DNA from: Desulfobacteraceae bacterium
GTDB lineage: Bacteria > Desulfobacterota > Desulfobacteria > Desulfobacterales > Desulfobacteraceae
Length of the DNA: 47,334 bases
Assembly (NCBI GenBank): GCA_016744295.1
Contig: JADGEQ010000050.1
Span: 1-47,334 of the forward strand
Reading direction: 5' to 3'
Shown here: positions 1 to 8,167 of the stretch, piece by piece
Layout of the letters: every line of letters begins with the position of its first letter
How positions within the stretch are numbered: position 1 is the first letter of the stretch
The notes under the pieces: model-generated
What the model was told of the DNA's origin: nothing
What the model saw: the letters and a program-made list of their open reading frames with translations, nothing else
Databases searched by the model: none
Program-made: the position numbers and the translations under genes

Positions 1-2
1 AA

Positions 3-1601
3 TACAGCAAGGCCGCTGCCCAGACAAATGAAATTGTCTATACGCTTTTTTTCGACACAGACGGGAATTCCCTGTCCGATTCCCTTAATTTTAAGGACAT
101 CAGGATTCAAAAATATCTCAAAAACGAAAAAAGCGGAAACTTTATCCAGACTGTGGTTGCTCAGTCAAAAAAGGATCCGGGCGTTATTATTCTTGAACAA
201 CCCATCGAGTATTTTGGAACACCCCAGGGGAAAATGGTCGTCTGTATCAGCAAGGACTCAGTGATAAAAGAGATTCAACAGCTCTCCTCGCGGTTCAAAA
301 CCCTTAACCAGAGCAACGGTATCCAGATAAACCAGGAACTTGACTCAGGGTCATCCAACCTGAGGGCAGAGATGAAAAAGGATCTCCAGAAGGTCACCCG
401 GAAAAACGAAGAGGCCATCAAACGGACGGGAGACATATTGAATGCATCGGCTGCTGCTGTACATTCCAGCATAAAAAAGGTGATCATTATTGTGGGAATT
501 TCCTGTTCTGTGTTTATCCTTGTCCTCATCGGTTTTTTGCTGCAGTTCATGGTCATCAACCCCATCAAAGTGATTTCAGACGGCCTCAAGGACACAGCCC
601 AGGGGGAAGGAGACCTTACCAAACGCCTGGCATCTGAAAGACAGGATGAGATCGGAACCCTGGCTAACTGGTTTGATGCCTTTCTTGAAAGACTAAACAA
701 CATCATTGTGGATATCGGCACCAATGCCGGGACCGTTACCGCAGCATCCGGAGACGTTCTTCATGTTGCAGGCCAAATGAGTGAAGAGTCCAAAAATCTT
801 TCTGAGCGGGCCGATACTGTGGCAGCGGCAACAGAGGAAATGAGTTCAAACATGGATTCAGTTGCAGCAGCCAGCGAGCAGGCAGCCACGAATGTGAACA
901 GTGTTTCCTGTGCCGCCAGCCAAATGAAGATGACCCTCGGTGAGGTTGCCCAAAATTGTGACAGGGCAAGGGGGATTTCCGATGATGCCAGCAAAGGAGT
1001 TGAGAGTGCTTCAGGCAAGGTGAAACTTCTGGGTGAGGCTGCAAAAGAAATCAGCAAAGTTACAGAAGTAATAACAGAAATTGCAGAACAGACCAACCTT
1101 CTTGCCCTGAACGCTGCAATCGAAGCGGCAAGGGCGGGTGAATTTGGCAGGGGCTTTGCTGTTGTAGCCGGTGAAATTAAAGGCCTTGCAGCCCAGACCA
1201 CTGATGCAACCCTCAATATCAGGGAAAAAATCCAGGGGATCCAGAATTCTACAGATGAGACAGTGCACGAGGTTGACAATATTTCTAACGTCATTATCGA
1301 AATGAATGAAATTGTCACCAGCATAGCTTCTGCCATTGAAGAGCAGTCCACCGCAGCAGCCGAGGTGGCTGAAAATGTCAACCAGGCGTCCACGGGTATT
1401 AGTGAAGTCAATGAAAATGTTGCCCAGAGCTCCCATGTCTCCACTGAAATAGCAAGGGATATTGCAGAGGCGAACTCTGTTGCCGACGACATGTTTCATA
1501 AAAGTTCCCAAATGGAAAAAAGAGCTGGAGATCTTTCTAACCTGTCAACAACCCTGAGAAACATGATAAGTGTTTTTAAAGTATCTGAAAAGAAACTCTG
1601 A
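3..1601 (+). CDS. Methyl-accepting chemotaxis protein, 5' end cut by window edge
   Basis: The reading frame is open from base 3, so the gene begins before the window and the first ATG inside it is not the real start. The visible part has the end of a periplasmic sensor domain, one membrane segment (VIIIVGISCSVFILVLIGF, about base 480-540), a HAMP domain starting near INPIKVISDGL, and a long cytoplasmic coiled coil. The conserved signalling tip reads EQTNLLALNAAIEAARAGE followed by GRGFAVVAGEIKGLA, which contacts CheA and CheW. This is a transmembrane chemoreceptor that passes a ligand signal to the chemotaxis kinase. The sensor is mostly missing, so the ligand cannot be guessed. No pentapeptide for CheR binding is seen at the C terminus, which ends VSEKKL. 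Family assignment is very secure. Confidence 0.97.
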   Translation, partial: YSKAAAQTNEIVYTLFFDTDGNSLSDSLNFKDIRIQKYLKNEKSGNFIQTVVAQSKKDPGVIILEQPIEYFGTPQGKMVVCISKDSVIKEIQQLSSRFKTLNQSNGIQINQELDSGSSNLRAEMKKDLQKVTRKNEEAIKRTGDILNASAAAVHSSIKKVIIIVGISCSVFILVLIGFLLQFMVINPIKVISDGLKDTAQGEGDLTKRLASERQDEIGTLANWFDAFLERLNNIIVDIGTNAGTVTAASGDVLHVAGQMSEESKNLSERADTVAAATEEMSSNMDSVAAASEQAATNVNSVSCAASQMKMTLGEVAQNCDRARGISDDASKGVESASGKVKLLGEAAKEISKVTEVITEIAEQTNLLALNAAIEAARAGEFGRGFAVVAGEIKGLAAQTTDATLNIREKIQGIQNSTDETVHEVDNISNVIIEMNEIVTSIASAIEEQSTAAAEVAENVNQASTGISEVNENVAQSSHVSTEIARDIAEANSVADDMFHKSSQMEKRAGDLSNLSTTLRNMISVFKVSEKKL

Positions 1602-1712
1602 AGGATCTTTTCTTAAAGATTTGAGAATTGTTTGACCCGATTAAAGTTGCGGTCATGAGCCTTGTTGATACCCAGGCCCGGAAGATCCAAGGCAGGGGGG
1701 GCCGATATATGA

Positions 1713-1754
1713 CTCCAGTCAGGAAAAGGCAGGACTACCTTTTCCTGACTGGGG
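1713..1754. terminator. Long perfect hairpin between convergent genes, possible terminator
   Basis: The arms CCAGTCAGGAAAAGG (1715-1729) and CCTTTTCCTGACTGG (1738-1752) are perfect 15-bp complements around an 8-base loop. It lies about 110 bp after the chemoreceptor stop and before the end of the convergent EamA gene. Neither strand has a T tract directly after the stem, so it is not a textbook intrinsic terminator; it may act as a mRNA 3' end stabiliser or a weak bidirectional terminator. Confidence 0.5.
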
Positions 1755-1858
1755 AATCAATAAAAAACGATATATCCTAGCCAAAGTCGCATTGAGTAAG
1801 GATCTCAATGCTGTTTGCCATGGTTATCCCAAATCCTTTTTCAGGCTCTTCAAACACT

Positions 1859-2770
1859 TCACGCGTGATGTGCCGGGCCATCGGGTGATGGTGTTATTGC
1901 CTTTACCCGGTGGCTTCGACTGGCAAAAATTCCTGAAAAACAGATCAGGGCTGCTCCTGAAAAAAAATAGATATCCAATCCTTCTTTCCAGAATACCCAC
2001 CCCCAAATGGAAGAGAAAACAACCGTGGCGTAGGTAAAGGGTCCCACCTGGGCTGCCGGTGCAATGGAGTACCCCTTGGCCATGAAAAACTGGCCGACAA
2101 CTGCCACTGCACCCATGACCATCAATAATTGAAACTGGGAGAGGGTGGGGCACTGCCAGGCCCAAAAAAGGGGCAGGGCTGATACAAAAGTAGAAATCAG
2201 GGTAAAATAAAAAACCATGGTCCCGGGGGATTCTGTACCAGACATTCTGCGAATCGTCACAGCCGCAAGTGCCACACACATCCCGGCACCAATACCCGCA
2301 AAAGAGGTCATATTGAGAATATCGCTGTCGGGTTTGAGAATCAAAAAAATTCCTACAAAACCGATAAGAATTGCCATCCAATTTTTCAAAGAAACAGATT
2401 CACCCAGCCAGACCAATGCAAAAAAAGGCATGAAAAGAGGAGATGTATAGGACAGCAGGGTGGCTTCTGCCAGGGGTATTTTTCCCAGGGTGTAAAAATA
2501 ACAGTACATGGCACCAAGACCGAAAACAGACCGCATGAAATGGAACCCAAATACCCGGGTGGATAATGCAAGGGGCTGACTTCGGCGAAATCCCATCCCC
2601 AAAAGCAGTATCAGCGCAAACAGGTTTCTGAAAAACACGATCATTTCAAAGGGAAGACCCTTGGAAATGATTTTAATACAACAGCCCAGGCCCGACATTA
2701 AAAGGGCATACCCCAGAATGAAAAAACAGGCCTTGAAAGGCTGATCAAATCTATGATTTTCGGCTTGCAT
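1859..2770 (-). CDS. EamA/DMT-family transporter
   Basis: A 303-residue, very hydrophobic protein with about ten predicted membrane helices arranged as two similar halves, the usual size and layout of the drug/metabolite transporter superfamily. Typical EamA features are the N-terminal FFRNLFALILLLGMGF stretch, the LAEATLLSYTSPLF motif closing the first half, and the matching APAAQVGPFTYATVVFSSIWGWVFWKE motif, here interrupted across the second half. Such proteins move small metabolites such as amino acids across the inner membrane; the substrate cannot be read from sequence. The ATG at 2768-2770 is preceded by GGGAG seven bases upstream. It is transcribed divergently from the glycosyltransferase gene. 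Confidence 0.93.
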   Translation of the reverse strand: MQAENHRFDQPFKACFFILGYALLMSGLGCCIKIISKGLPFEMIVFFRNLFALILLLGMGFRRSQPLALSTRVFGFHFMRSVFGLGAMYCYFYTLGKIPLAEATLLSYTSPLFMPFFALVWLGESVSLKNWMAILIGFVGIFLILKPDSDILNMTSFAGIGAGMCVALAAVTIRRMSGTESPGTMVFYFTLISTFVSALPLFWAWQCPTLSQFQLLMVMGAVAVVGQFFMAKGYSIAPAAQVGPFTYATVVFSSIWGWVFWKEGLDIYFFSGAALICFSGIFASRSHRVKAITPSPDGPAHHA

Positions 2771-2928
2771 CCTGCTCTCCCAGCTTATTGATTCTTGTCC
2801 TTTCCTCGATGATCAACGGCGAGGACCTTCTTCTTATACTCCTGCCAACTTGGTTTGGAAAGACAAAAACAACATGGGATTATGAATAGGGATTTACCAT
2901 ATAAAAAGGCCATGATATAAACGATGGA

Positions 2929-3774
2929 ATGAAGCCTATTACTGAAAAACAGGTCAGTGTAATCATCCCCACATTCAATAGAGCCTGGGCCTTGAAAGCA
3001 GCCGTTGATTCGGTTCTGGCCCAGGACTATGAAGCGATTGAGATAATTGTCATTGATGACGGATCCACAGATAGGACACAGGATCTTTTGTCCGGCTATG
3101 GAGATAAAATCCAGGTGCTCTCCCAGCAAAATCGTGGGGTGAGCGCCGCACGTAATTTGGGTATCAAATTCAGCCATGGAAAGTTTATTGCGCTTCTGGA
3201 TTCTGATGATGCCTGGGAACCGGATAAAATCTCCTGCCAGATTGATTTTTTTGAAAGTCATCCAGACGCCCTTATCTGCCAAACAGAAGAGATCTGGATT
3301 CGAAAAGGCAAACGGGTTAACCCCAAGATAAAACACCAAAAACCATCGGGCATGATTTTTGAACCCTCCCTTCATCTGTGTCTGGTAAGCCCGTCAGCCG
3401 TGATGATCCGTAAAAAACTTTTTGAGTTAAAGGGGGGGTTTAATGAAGATTTTCCGGTCTGTGAAGATTATGATCTCTGGCTCCGTATTGCTGCGGATCA
3501 TCCCATATATTTAATTGATAAACCCTGTACCATAAAGCATGGCGGACATGAAGATCAATTGTCGGCTCATCATTCCCAGGATAAATATCGTATTGCTTCC
3601 ATTGTGGGTCTGATTCAATCCAAAATCCTTTCCAGGGACCAGGAAAAAATGGCTGGGAAGGTTTTGGAAAAAAAATGCCGCATATACGGCAATGGCTGTC
3701 TGAAACGTCAACGGGATGAGGAAGGGCAGTATTATCTGGGATTATACCAGTCTCTTTTTAAACCCCTTTTATAA
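2929..3774 (+). CDS. Family 2 glycosyltransferase
   Basis: A 281-residue GT-A fold enzyme. The N terminus has the family signature VSVIIPTFNRAW, then IIVIDDGSTDRT and the metal and nucleotide-sugar binding DSDDAWEPDKI at about residues 87-97. Later, GGFNEDFPVCEDYDLWLRIA carries the ED motif usual for inverting GT2 enzymes. It transfers a sugar from a nucleotide donor to an unknown acceptor, probably in envelope polysaccharide synthesis. No membrane helix is present. It stands alone with no other glycan genes, so its pathway is unknown. The Shine-Dalgarno sequence before ATG 2929 is weak. The stop codon falls inside a short tandem repeat. Confidence 0.92.
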   Translation: MKPITEKQVSVIIPTFNRAWALKAAVDSVLAQDYEAIEIIVIDDGSTDRTQDLLSGYGDKIQVLSQQNRGVSAARNLGIKFSHGKFIALLDSDDAWEPDKISCQIDFFESHPDALICQTEEIWIRKGKRVNPKIKHQKPSGMIFEPSLHLCLVSPSAVMIRKKLFELKGGFNEDFPVCEDYDLWLRIAADHPIYLIDKPCTIKHGGHEDQLSAHHSQDKYRIASIVGLIQSKILSRDQEKMAGKVLEKKCRIYGNGCLKRQRDEEGQYYLGLYQSLFKPLL

Positions 3775-3802
3775 ATATGGGATAAATATGGGATAAATAT
3801 GG
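3771..3802. repeat. 11-bp tandem repeat, nearly three copies
   Basis: The unit ATAAATATGGG occurs at 3771-3781 and 3782-3792, then ATAAATATGG at 3793-3802. It overlaps the stop codon of the glycosyltransferase gene and lies between two convergent genes. Probably a slippage product with no function. Confidence 0.85.
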
Positions 3803-3816
3803 TTGACAAAGACAGG

Positions 3817-6297
3817 TTATAAATCAGTGACATTCATTTCGTGAAAAACCAGTCCATTCTCCTGAATGGACGTCTCCTGGATCTGGCACCTGGACAGGTC
3901 GTCTCTTGTAACAATTGAGGCATTGGGCCCTTGAATTTTGGTATCCTGGATAATTTTCCCCTTGATGATGACCTGGGGAAGGGGGGGGGTTTTAGCAGAA
4001 AGCTCTTTGAGTCCCTTTTTTTCAAGGACATATTTTTTGTTTCGTTCTTCGATAAACCGCACCTGCTCTTTCAGCTGATTTATTTGTTTTGCATACAGGT
4101 CCTGGGTTTCAAATATTTGGTTTAATTCCTGTTCTGCCTGTTCTGTTGTTTCAGATAGTTTTTTTATCTGGCTGGATGCGTTCTGCAGGCCGGTCCTATC
4201 ATTGGCCTTTTTTAAATTTGGAATGGTCTGTCTGATGGCCTTGCTTTCGTTTTGGGCAATCTCCTGGATCTGGGCTTTTTGGGTGATCGTTTCATAAAGC
4301 CCCTGGTCCTGGGTTTCGATTAATTTGATTTTTGTCTTTAGTGCCTGCAGCAGGTCCAGGGATTTTATCAACAGATTTTCAATTTTTTGGGTCGCAATCT
4401 TTATGTGTTCATCTATGCCAACTTTCAGGACGGCTGGTTTGGATCCAGGTGTTCCTATATTACCGGCATCAATTCCCTGTTTCGCATTTATTTTTGAAGA
4501 GATGATATGTCCGGTTGGGTTTTTGCAAGCGCCGCTGATAATGATGTCTGAATCGATAATCTCTTTTTGGATGACAAGATCTCCGAATCCTGAAACGCTC
4601 GAATGGTTGATAAATTTTGCATGAACATTGCCCACCGAGTGTATTTTGGCCTCTGTGATACCTGCCGAGATATTCAGATCTCCGGATAATTCAATTTCAG
4701 CACCTTCAATTTCTTGGGCTGTAAGGCTTATGCCTTTGATGGTGAACCCCTCTTTAATGGTTCCCGTGACAACAATATTTCCATTGAAATCAATGTTGCC
4801 GGTTTCAAAGTCAACATCACCTTTTATCATTAATTCCGGATTAACTGTGATTGTTCCCAGGGCATCCACATGGGGCTGACCATCTATGGCCGCATATATT
4901 TCCAGACCCTCTTCTTGGGTTTCGGTCCCGCTGCCGGAAACAAAGACCGGATCCATGGGCTCCTCAACAAGGATGGGGGTGCCAAAGATATCCATTCCTG
5001 TTCTACCTTCTTTTATCGGTGTTTTCTTGGCAAGTAGGTCTCCTTTTTTAACATAGGGGATATTGCCCCGATCTCTGAAATCAATGGTCCCGTCTTCCTG
5101 TATTTTGCCAGGGTTTGTAAAGTCGTTTTGAAAGTGAAACTTTATACTGCCGTTTTCGCCGGTTACCGGATCTTCCCCCCTTGCCACCATCAGCTCCTGG
5201 TTTCCCTTGGAGATCCAGGCTTCAATGGCCTCATCTTCAATAATGCCAAAGGTGATATCCTGGTTGCGCAGAAAATCCAGAATGGCCGCAAGGGTAATTC
5301 CCATGCTCCTTCCTTTGGCCCTGCGAATGGATGCCTTTGTCTGATCTCTTGAGAGTGAAATCTCAAACAATGGATCCAGAGGGTTTTCTTCTTCTCGATC
5401 CCCGGTGTTTAGTCTTTCCGCGCCAGGCCCTTGGTCAGCCGGGGAGGAAAGGGTTACCTTTAAAATTTTTTGGGTGATCTCTGCCCCCATGTTTGGAACC
5501 GCTTCTTCAGAAGTGCCAGCAGCATCTGCTGCCGGGGCGGTTGGCTTTTTTTCTATCAGAAGGGATTGCAAATTAAGGACAACCGGATCAAGCTTTGTTT
5601 TGGAGGCTGTTGCGTCAAATAAGGCTTTGATATAATCGCAAAGGATTAAAAATTCACCCTGGAATGATTCGGGGGTGACGGGGATTTCCTTTTGATCTAT
5701 CATCTCTCCAAGGGTGAGCTCCCTGTTTTGTTCCTTTTGTTTGAGGGCGTTTCTTAAACTTGATCCAAGTTTGAATTTGATTGCTTTTTTGTCGGCAATG
5801 AGTTGCTGGCAGGCATCATCTTTTTTTTTTAGCTTCTGGGCAATTTGAAACAATTGCTTGTTTTGGTGGGAAGTGATCCGTTTTAATTGCTGATGTTTCA
5901 TGGACAGCTGAAATTGAACAAGACAGTCCTTTGCCTGGTTGACAAGGTCCTCATCCTGGAAGGGATAAATGATGCAGGAATTGATGCCTCCTTTGTTAAT
6001 CGCCCGGATGACCATGTCCGACTCATCAGCAGGAACAACTAACATCCGTTGGGTCATGGGGGAAATGGCCCTTGCATTTTTTAGTATGTCATCCCCTTCC
6101 ATCTTTGGTAATTTGAAGCTGGAGATAAACAGGTTAAAGGGCCGGGATTTGGATTCTTCCAGTTGTAACAGGGCAGATTTTGAAACGTTTTCGCATTGCA
6201 CATCCCATCCGGCCCGGGTAAGGACCTTCCTTGCATGGTTGCTTATTGATTCATTGCTTTCAAGGATGATGAGTTTGGGCTTTTGGGATTCACTCAT
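3817..6297 (-). CDS. FapA (DUF342) protein with N-terminal pseudo-receiver domain
   Basis: An 826-residue cytoplasmic protein. Residues about 1-120 align with the response regulator receiver of the gene just upstream but lack its chemistry: FNLFISSFKLP has Ser where the phosphoacceptor Asp should be, the acidic pair near the N terminus reads LES, and the conserved Lys before Pro is Tyr (IIYPF). A helical linker follows, then the FapA region from about residue 330 with a beta-helix of short repeats such as GDVDFETGNIDFNGNIVVTG, and a coiled coil towards the C terminus. FapA proteins are linked to polar flagellar placement and surface-associated signalling. The ATG at 6297 is chosen over an in-frame GTG at 6306 because AAGGGG sits eight bases before it. 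It overlaps the regulator gene by 8 bp. Confidence 0.85.
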   Translation of the reverse strand: MSESQKPKLIILESNESISNHARKVLTRAGWDVQCENVSKSALLQLEESKSRPFNLFISSFKLPKMEGDDILKNARAISPMTQRMLVVPADESDMVIRAINKGGINSCIIYPFQDEDLVNQAKDCLVQFQLSMKHQQLKRITSHQNKQLFQIAQKLKKKDDACQQLIADKKAIKFKLGSSLRNALKQKEQNRELTLGEMIDQKEIPVTPESFQGEFLILCDYIKALFDATASKTKLDPVVLNLQSLLIEKKPTAPAADAAGTSEEAVPNMGAEITQKILKVTLSSPADQGPGAERLNTGDREEENPLDPLFEISLSRDQTKASIRRAKGRSMGITLAAILDFLRNQDITFGIIEDEAIEAWISKGNQELMVARGEDPVTGENGSIKFHFQNDFTNPGKIQEDGTIDFRDRGNIPYVKKGDLLAKKTPIKEGRTGMDIFGTPILVEEPMDPVFVSGSGTETQEEGLEIYAAIDGQPHVDALGTITVNPELMIKGDVDFETGNIDFNGNIVVTGTIKEGFTIKGISLTAQEIEGAEIELSGDLNISAGITEAKIHSVGNVHAKFINHSSVSGFGDLVIQKEIIDSDIIISGACKNPTGHIISSKINAKQGIDAGNIGTPGSKPAVLKVGIDEHIKIATQKIENLLIKSLDLLQALKTKIKLIETQDQGLYETITQKAQIQEIAQNESKAIRQTIPNLKKANDRTGLQNASSQIKKLSETTEQAEQELNQIFETQDLYAKQINQLKEQVRFIEERNKKYVLEKKGLKELSAKTPPLPQVIIKGKIIQDTKIQGPNASIVTRDDLSRCQIQETSIQENGLVFHEMNVTDL

Positions 6298-7039
6298 GTG
6301 TATCACCCCTTACCGGGTCCGGCATTTCAAATCCATTTTTTAGGGCCAGATCATTAAAATTGTTGAATAGGGCTGTTATGGTTTGTAAAAACAGATTGTT
6401 GAGCATTTCCTGACCTTTTTCACCAAGGGGGTCAAGAATCTCCTGCAATTCCAAAATAATTTCTGTCGGGCTTGTGGGGGGGGGAGAAGGCAATTCTTTG
6501 ATTTGTGTTTCAGCGGACAAGATTTCAGTGTCAATGGCTGTGAGTTCTTTGGCCTGGGCTTTTGTTGTTTCCATGAGTTCACAGTTTAATTCATACAATT
6601 TGGCATTTTGTTTTTTTGCAAGGGAAATGAGGGCTTTATTTTCCAGAAACTGCGTATATTGCCTGATACCAGAATCTATGGCCAGTGCCAATTCGTTATT
6701 GTCCCAGGGTTTTGAAATATATCTTTGTATAGAACCTTTGTTAACGGCATTGATGATGGTCTTCATTTCCGAATATCCGGTTATCAGAAAGCGAATGGTT
6801 TCCGGATTTTGTTTTTTTGCACGCTCAAGAAATTGGGTGCCCTGCATTCCGGGCATTCGTTGATCCGAGATAATTAGGGAAAAGGGCTGCTCCGCTGTTT
6901 TAAGGATCTCCAGTGCGGATTCACCATTTTCGGCATATACGGATTCATGTTTTTTCATGGCAAGAATTCGGCAAATGGCTTTTCCTACCTGGGCGTCATC
7001 ATCAACAACCAGAACTTTATGCTGATGGTCTGAGGTCAT
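6290..7039 (-). CDS. Response regulator with receiver and C-terminal coiled-coil region
   Basis: A 249-residue protein. Residues 1-125 are a full receiver domain: KVLVVDDDAQVG supplies the acidic pair, LIISDQRMPGMQG the phosphoacceptor Asp, FLITGYSE the Thr and YISKPWDNNEL the Lys. The rest is helical with heptad-like spacing and a Pro-rich break (LPSPPPTSPTE), and has no DNA-binding, GGDEF or HD domain, so output is probably by protein contact. The ATG has AGGGG seven bases upstream. It is followed directly by the FapA gene with overlapping ends, so the pair is very likely co-translated and functions together. The receiver resembles those of RpfG-like regulators. Confidence 0.92.
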   Translation of the reverse strand: MTSDHQHKVLVVDDDAQVGKAICRILAMKKHESVYAENGESALEILKTAEQPFSLIISDQRMPGMQGTQFLERAKKQNPETIRFLITGYSEMKTIINAVNKGSIQRYISKPWDNNELALAIDSGIRQYTQFLENKALISLAKKQNAKLYELNCELMETTKAQAKELTAIDTEILSAETQIKELPSPPPTSPTEIILELQEILDPLGEKGQEMLNNLFLQTITALFNNFNDLALKNGFEMPDPVRGDTHE

Positions 7040-7371
7040 TCATTTTCCCCTAAAGAGTGGTTTCCGGCGCCAACAATGGGTTACTCTATATCCTGATGAT
7101 ATAAATATAAGTAAACCATACGCTGTTTATCCTAACTTCAATTATTTTGAAAAGCAATGGTAAATGCCACCGGCAACAACGCTTGCCACAAATTCTGGTC
7201 CGGCTATTTTATAAAGGATACCTCAAATATCGCAAAAAAGGCTGGGAAAACCACTGGGTTGTTTGGCTTCTTTTTACCAAGTTACTTGACAAGCTATAAG
7301 CTGATTTATAAGGTATGATCCAACCATTAATCGGAGTATAGTGAACCAAATTTTATAAAGGAGTCCGTCCC
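7040..7371. other. Intergenic region between divergent genes
   Basis: About 330 bp with no credible gene. It must carry promoters for the response regulator pair (minus strand) and the transcarboxylase operon (plus strand). It is AT-rich. The only recognisable element is a candidate sigma70 promoter near 7286-7312. Confidence 0.7.
7286..7312 (+). promoter_or_regulatory. Candidate sigma70 promoter of transcarboxylase operon
   Basis: A perfect TTGACA at 7286-7291 is followed after 15 bases by TATAAG at 7307-7312. The spacer is short, so the exact -10 is uncertain; TATGAT at 7314-7319 is too far away. The position, 60 bp before the first ATG of the operon, is right. Confidence 0.35.
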
Positions 7372-8145
7372 ATGACCGATGCCTGTGGTGATCACACCAG
7401 TCTCACAAAAGAAGAAAAGGCAAGTTTTATTGTTGACATGTTTACCCGAATTGTAGTTCATTATGGACTTTGGTTTGGAGAGGTCCGTCACCAGGTAGGT
7501 ATGGAAAAAGCCCTGGATGTTTTGGATAAGGCCACCAAGAACAGTGTGGGGATCGGTATGAAACGGTTGTCTGGGGAATTGGGCTTTGAAATGGAAAATG
7601 GGCTGCCCAAAGCGTTGCTGGATCTTGATGGGGCTGCCATGGAGAGTCTGATGAAGGCCGTGGCAAAGAACTGGCTTGTCAATGACGGGGTCTGGTTCCA
7701 GGCAATGGAGTTTGAGCATGGGATGAATGATGCCAAGCGATGCAACGATTCCTGCTGGGCCCAGTTTTCACCCTATGAAGCCCATGCCATTAAGAAATTT
7801 TTAAACCTGGGAGAGGCTCCAGGGCTTCTAGGATTGAAAAAGGCCTTGAATTTCAGGATGTATTCTCTCATAAATACCCAATCAATTGTTGACGAGGGGC
7901 CAAAAAGTTTTGTATTCCAAATGAATGAATGTCGGGTTCAGAGAGCAAGGGTACTAAAAAAATTAGATGATTATCCCTGTAAGTCTGCAGGCCTGGTTGA
8001 GTATACATATTTTGCAAGGGCCATTGATTCACGAATTCAAACCGAGTGTATCGGATGCCCCCCCGATGATCATCCTGATGATTGGTTTTGTGCATGGCGG
8101 TTTACTCTGGACAATATAGATGAGAAGAAATCTAAAATAGCTTAA
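7372..8145 (+). CDS. Conserved cytoplasmic protein, DUF6125-like, leading the transcarboxylase operon
   Basis: A 257-residue soluble protein. From memory it resembles the families called DUF6125 and L-2-amino-thiazoline-4-carboxylate hydrolase-like, seen in sulfate reducers near acyl-CoA genes; this was not checked. Notable are VVHYGLWFGEVRHQVG near residue 28, and several Cys residues (C123, C127 within RCNDSCW, and a late ECIGCPPDDHPDDWFCAW) that could bind metal. No signal peptide or membrane segment. The start has AAAGGAG nine bases before the ATG. It is 22 bp ahead of the carboxyltransferase gene, so probably has a supporting role for that enzyme, or regulates it. Function unknown. Confidence 0.7.
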   Translation: MTDACGDHTSLTKEEKASFIVDMFTRIVVHYGLWFGEVRHQVGMEKALDVLDKATKNSVGIGMKRLSGELGFEMENGLPKALLDLDGAAMESLMKAVAKNWLVNDGVWFQAMEFEHGMNDAKRCNDSCWAQFSPYEAHAIKKFLNLGEAPGLLGLKKALNFRMYSLINTQSIVDEGPKSFVFQMNECRVQRARVLKKLDDYPCKSAGLVEYTYFARAIDSRIQTECIGCPPDDHPDDWFCAWRFTLDNIDEKKSKIA

Positions 8146-8167
8146 ATATAAAGGAAGGGATTGTACT

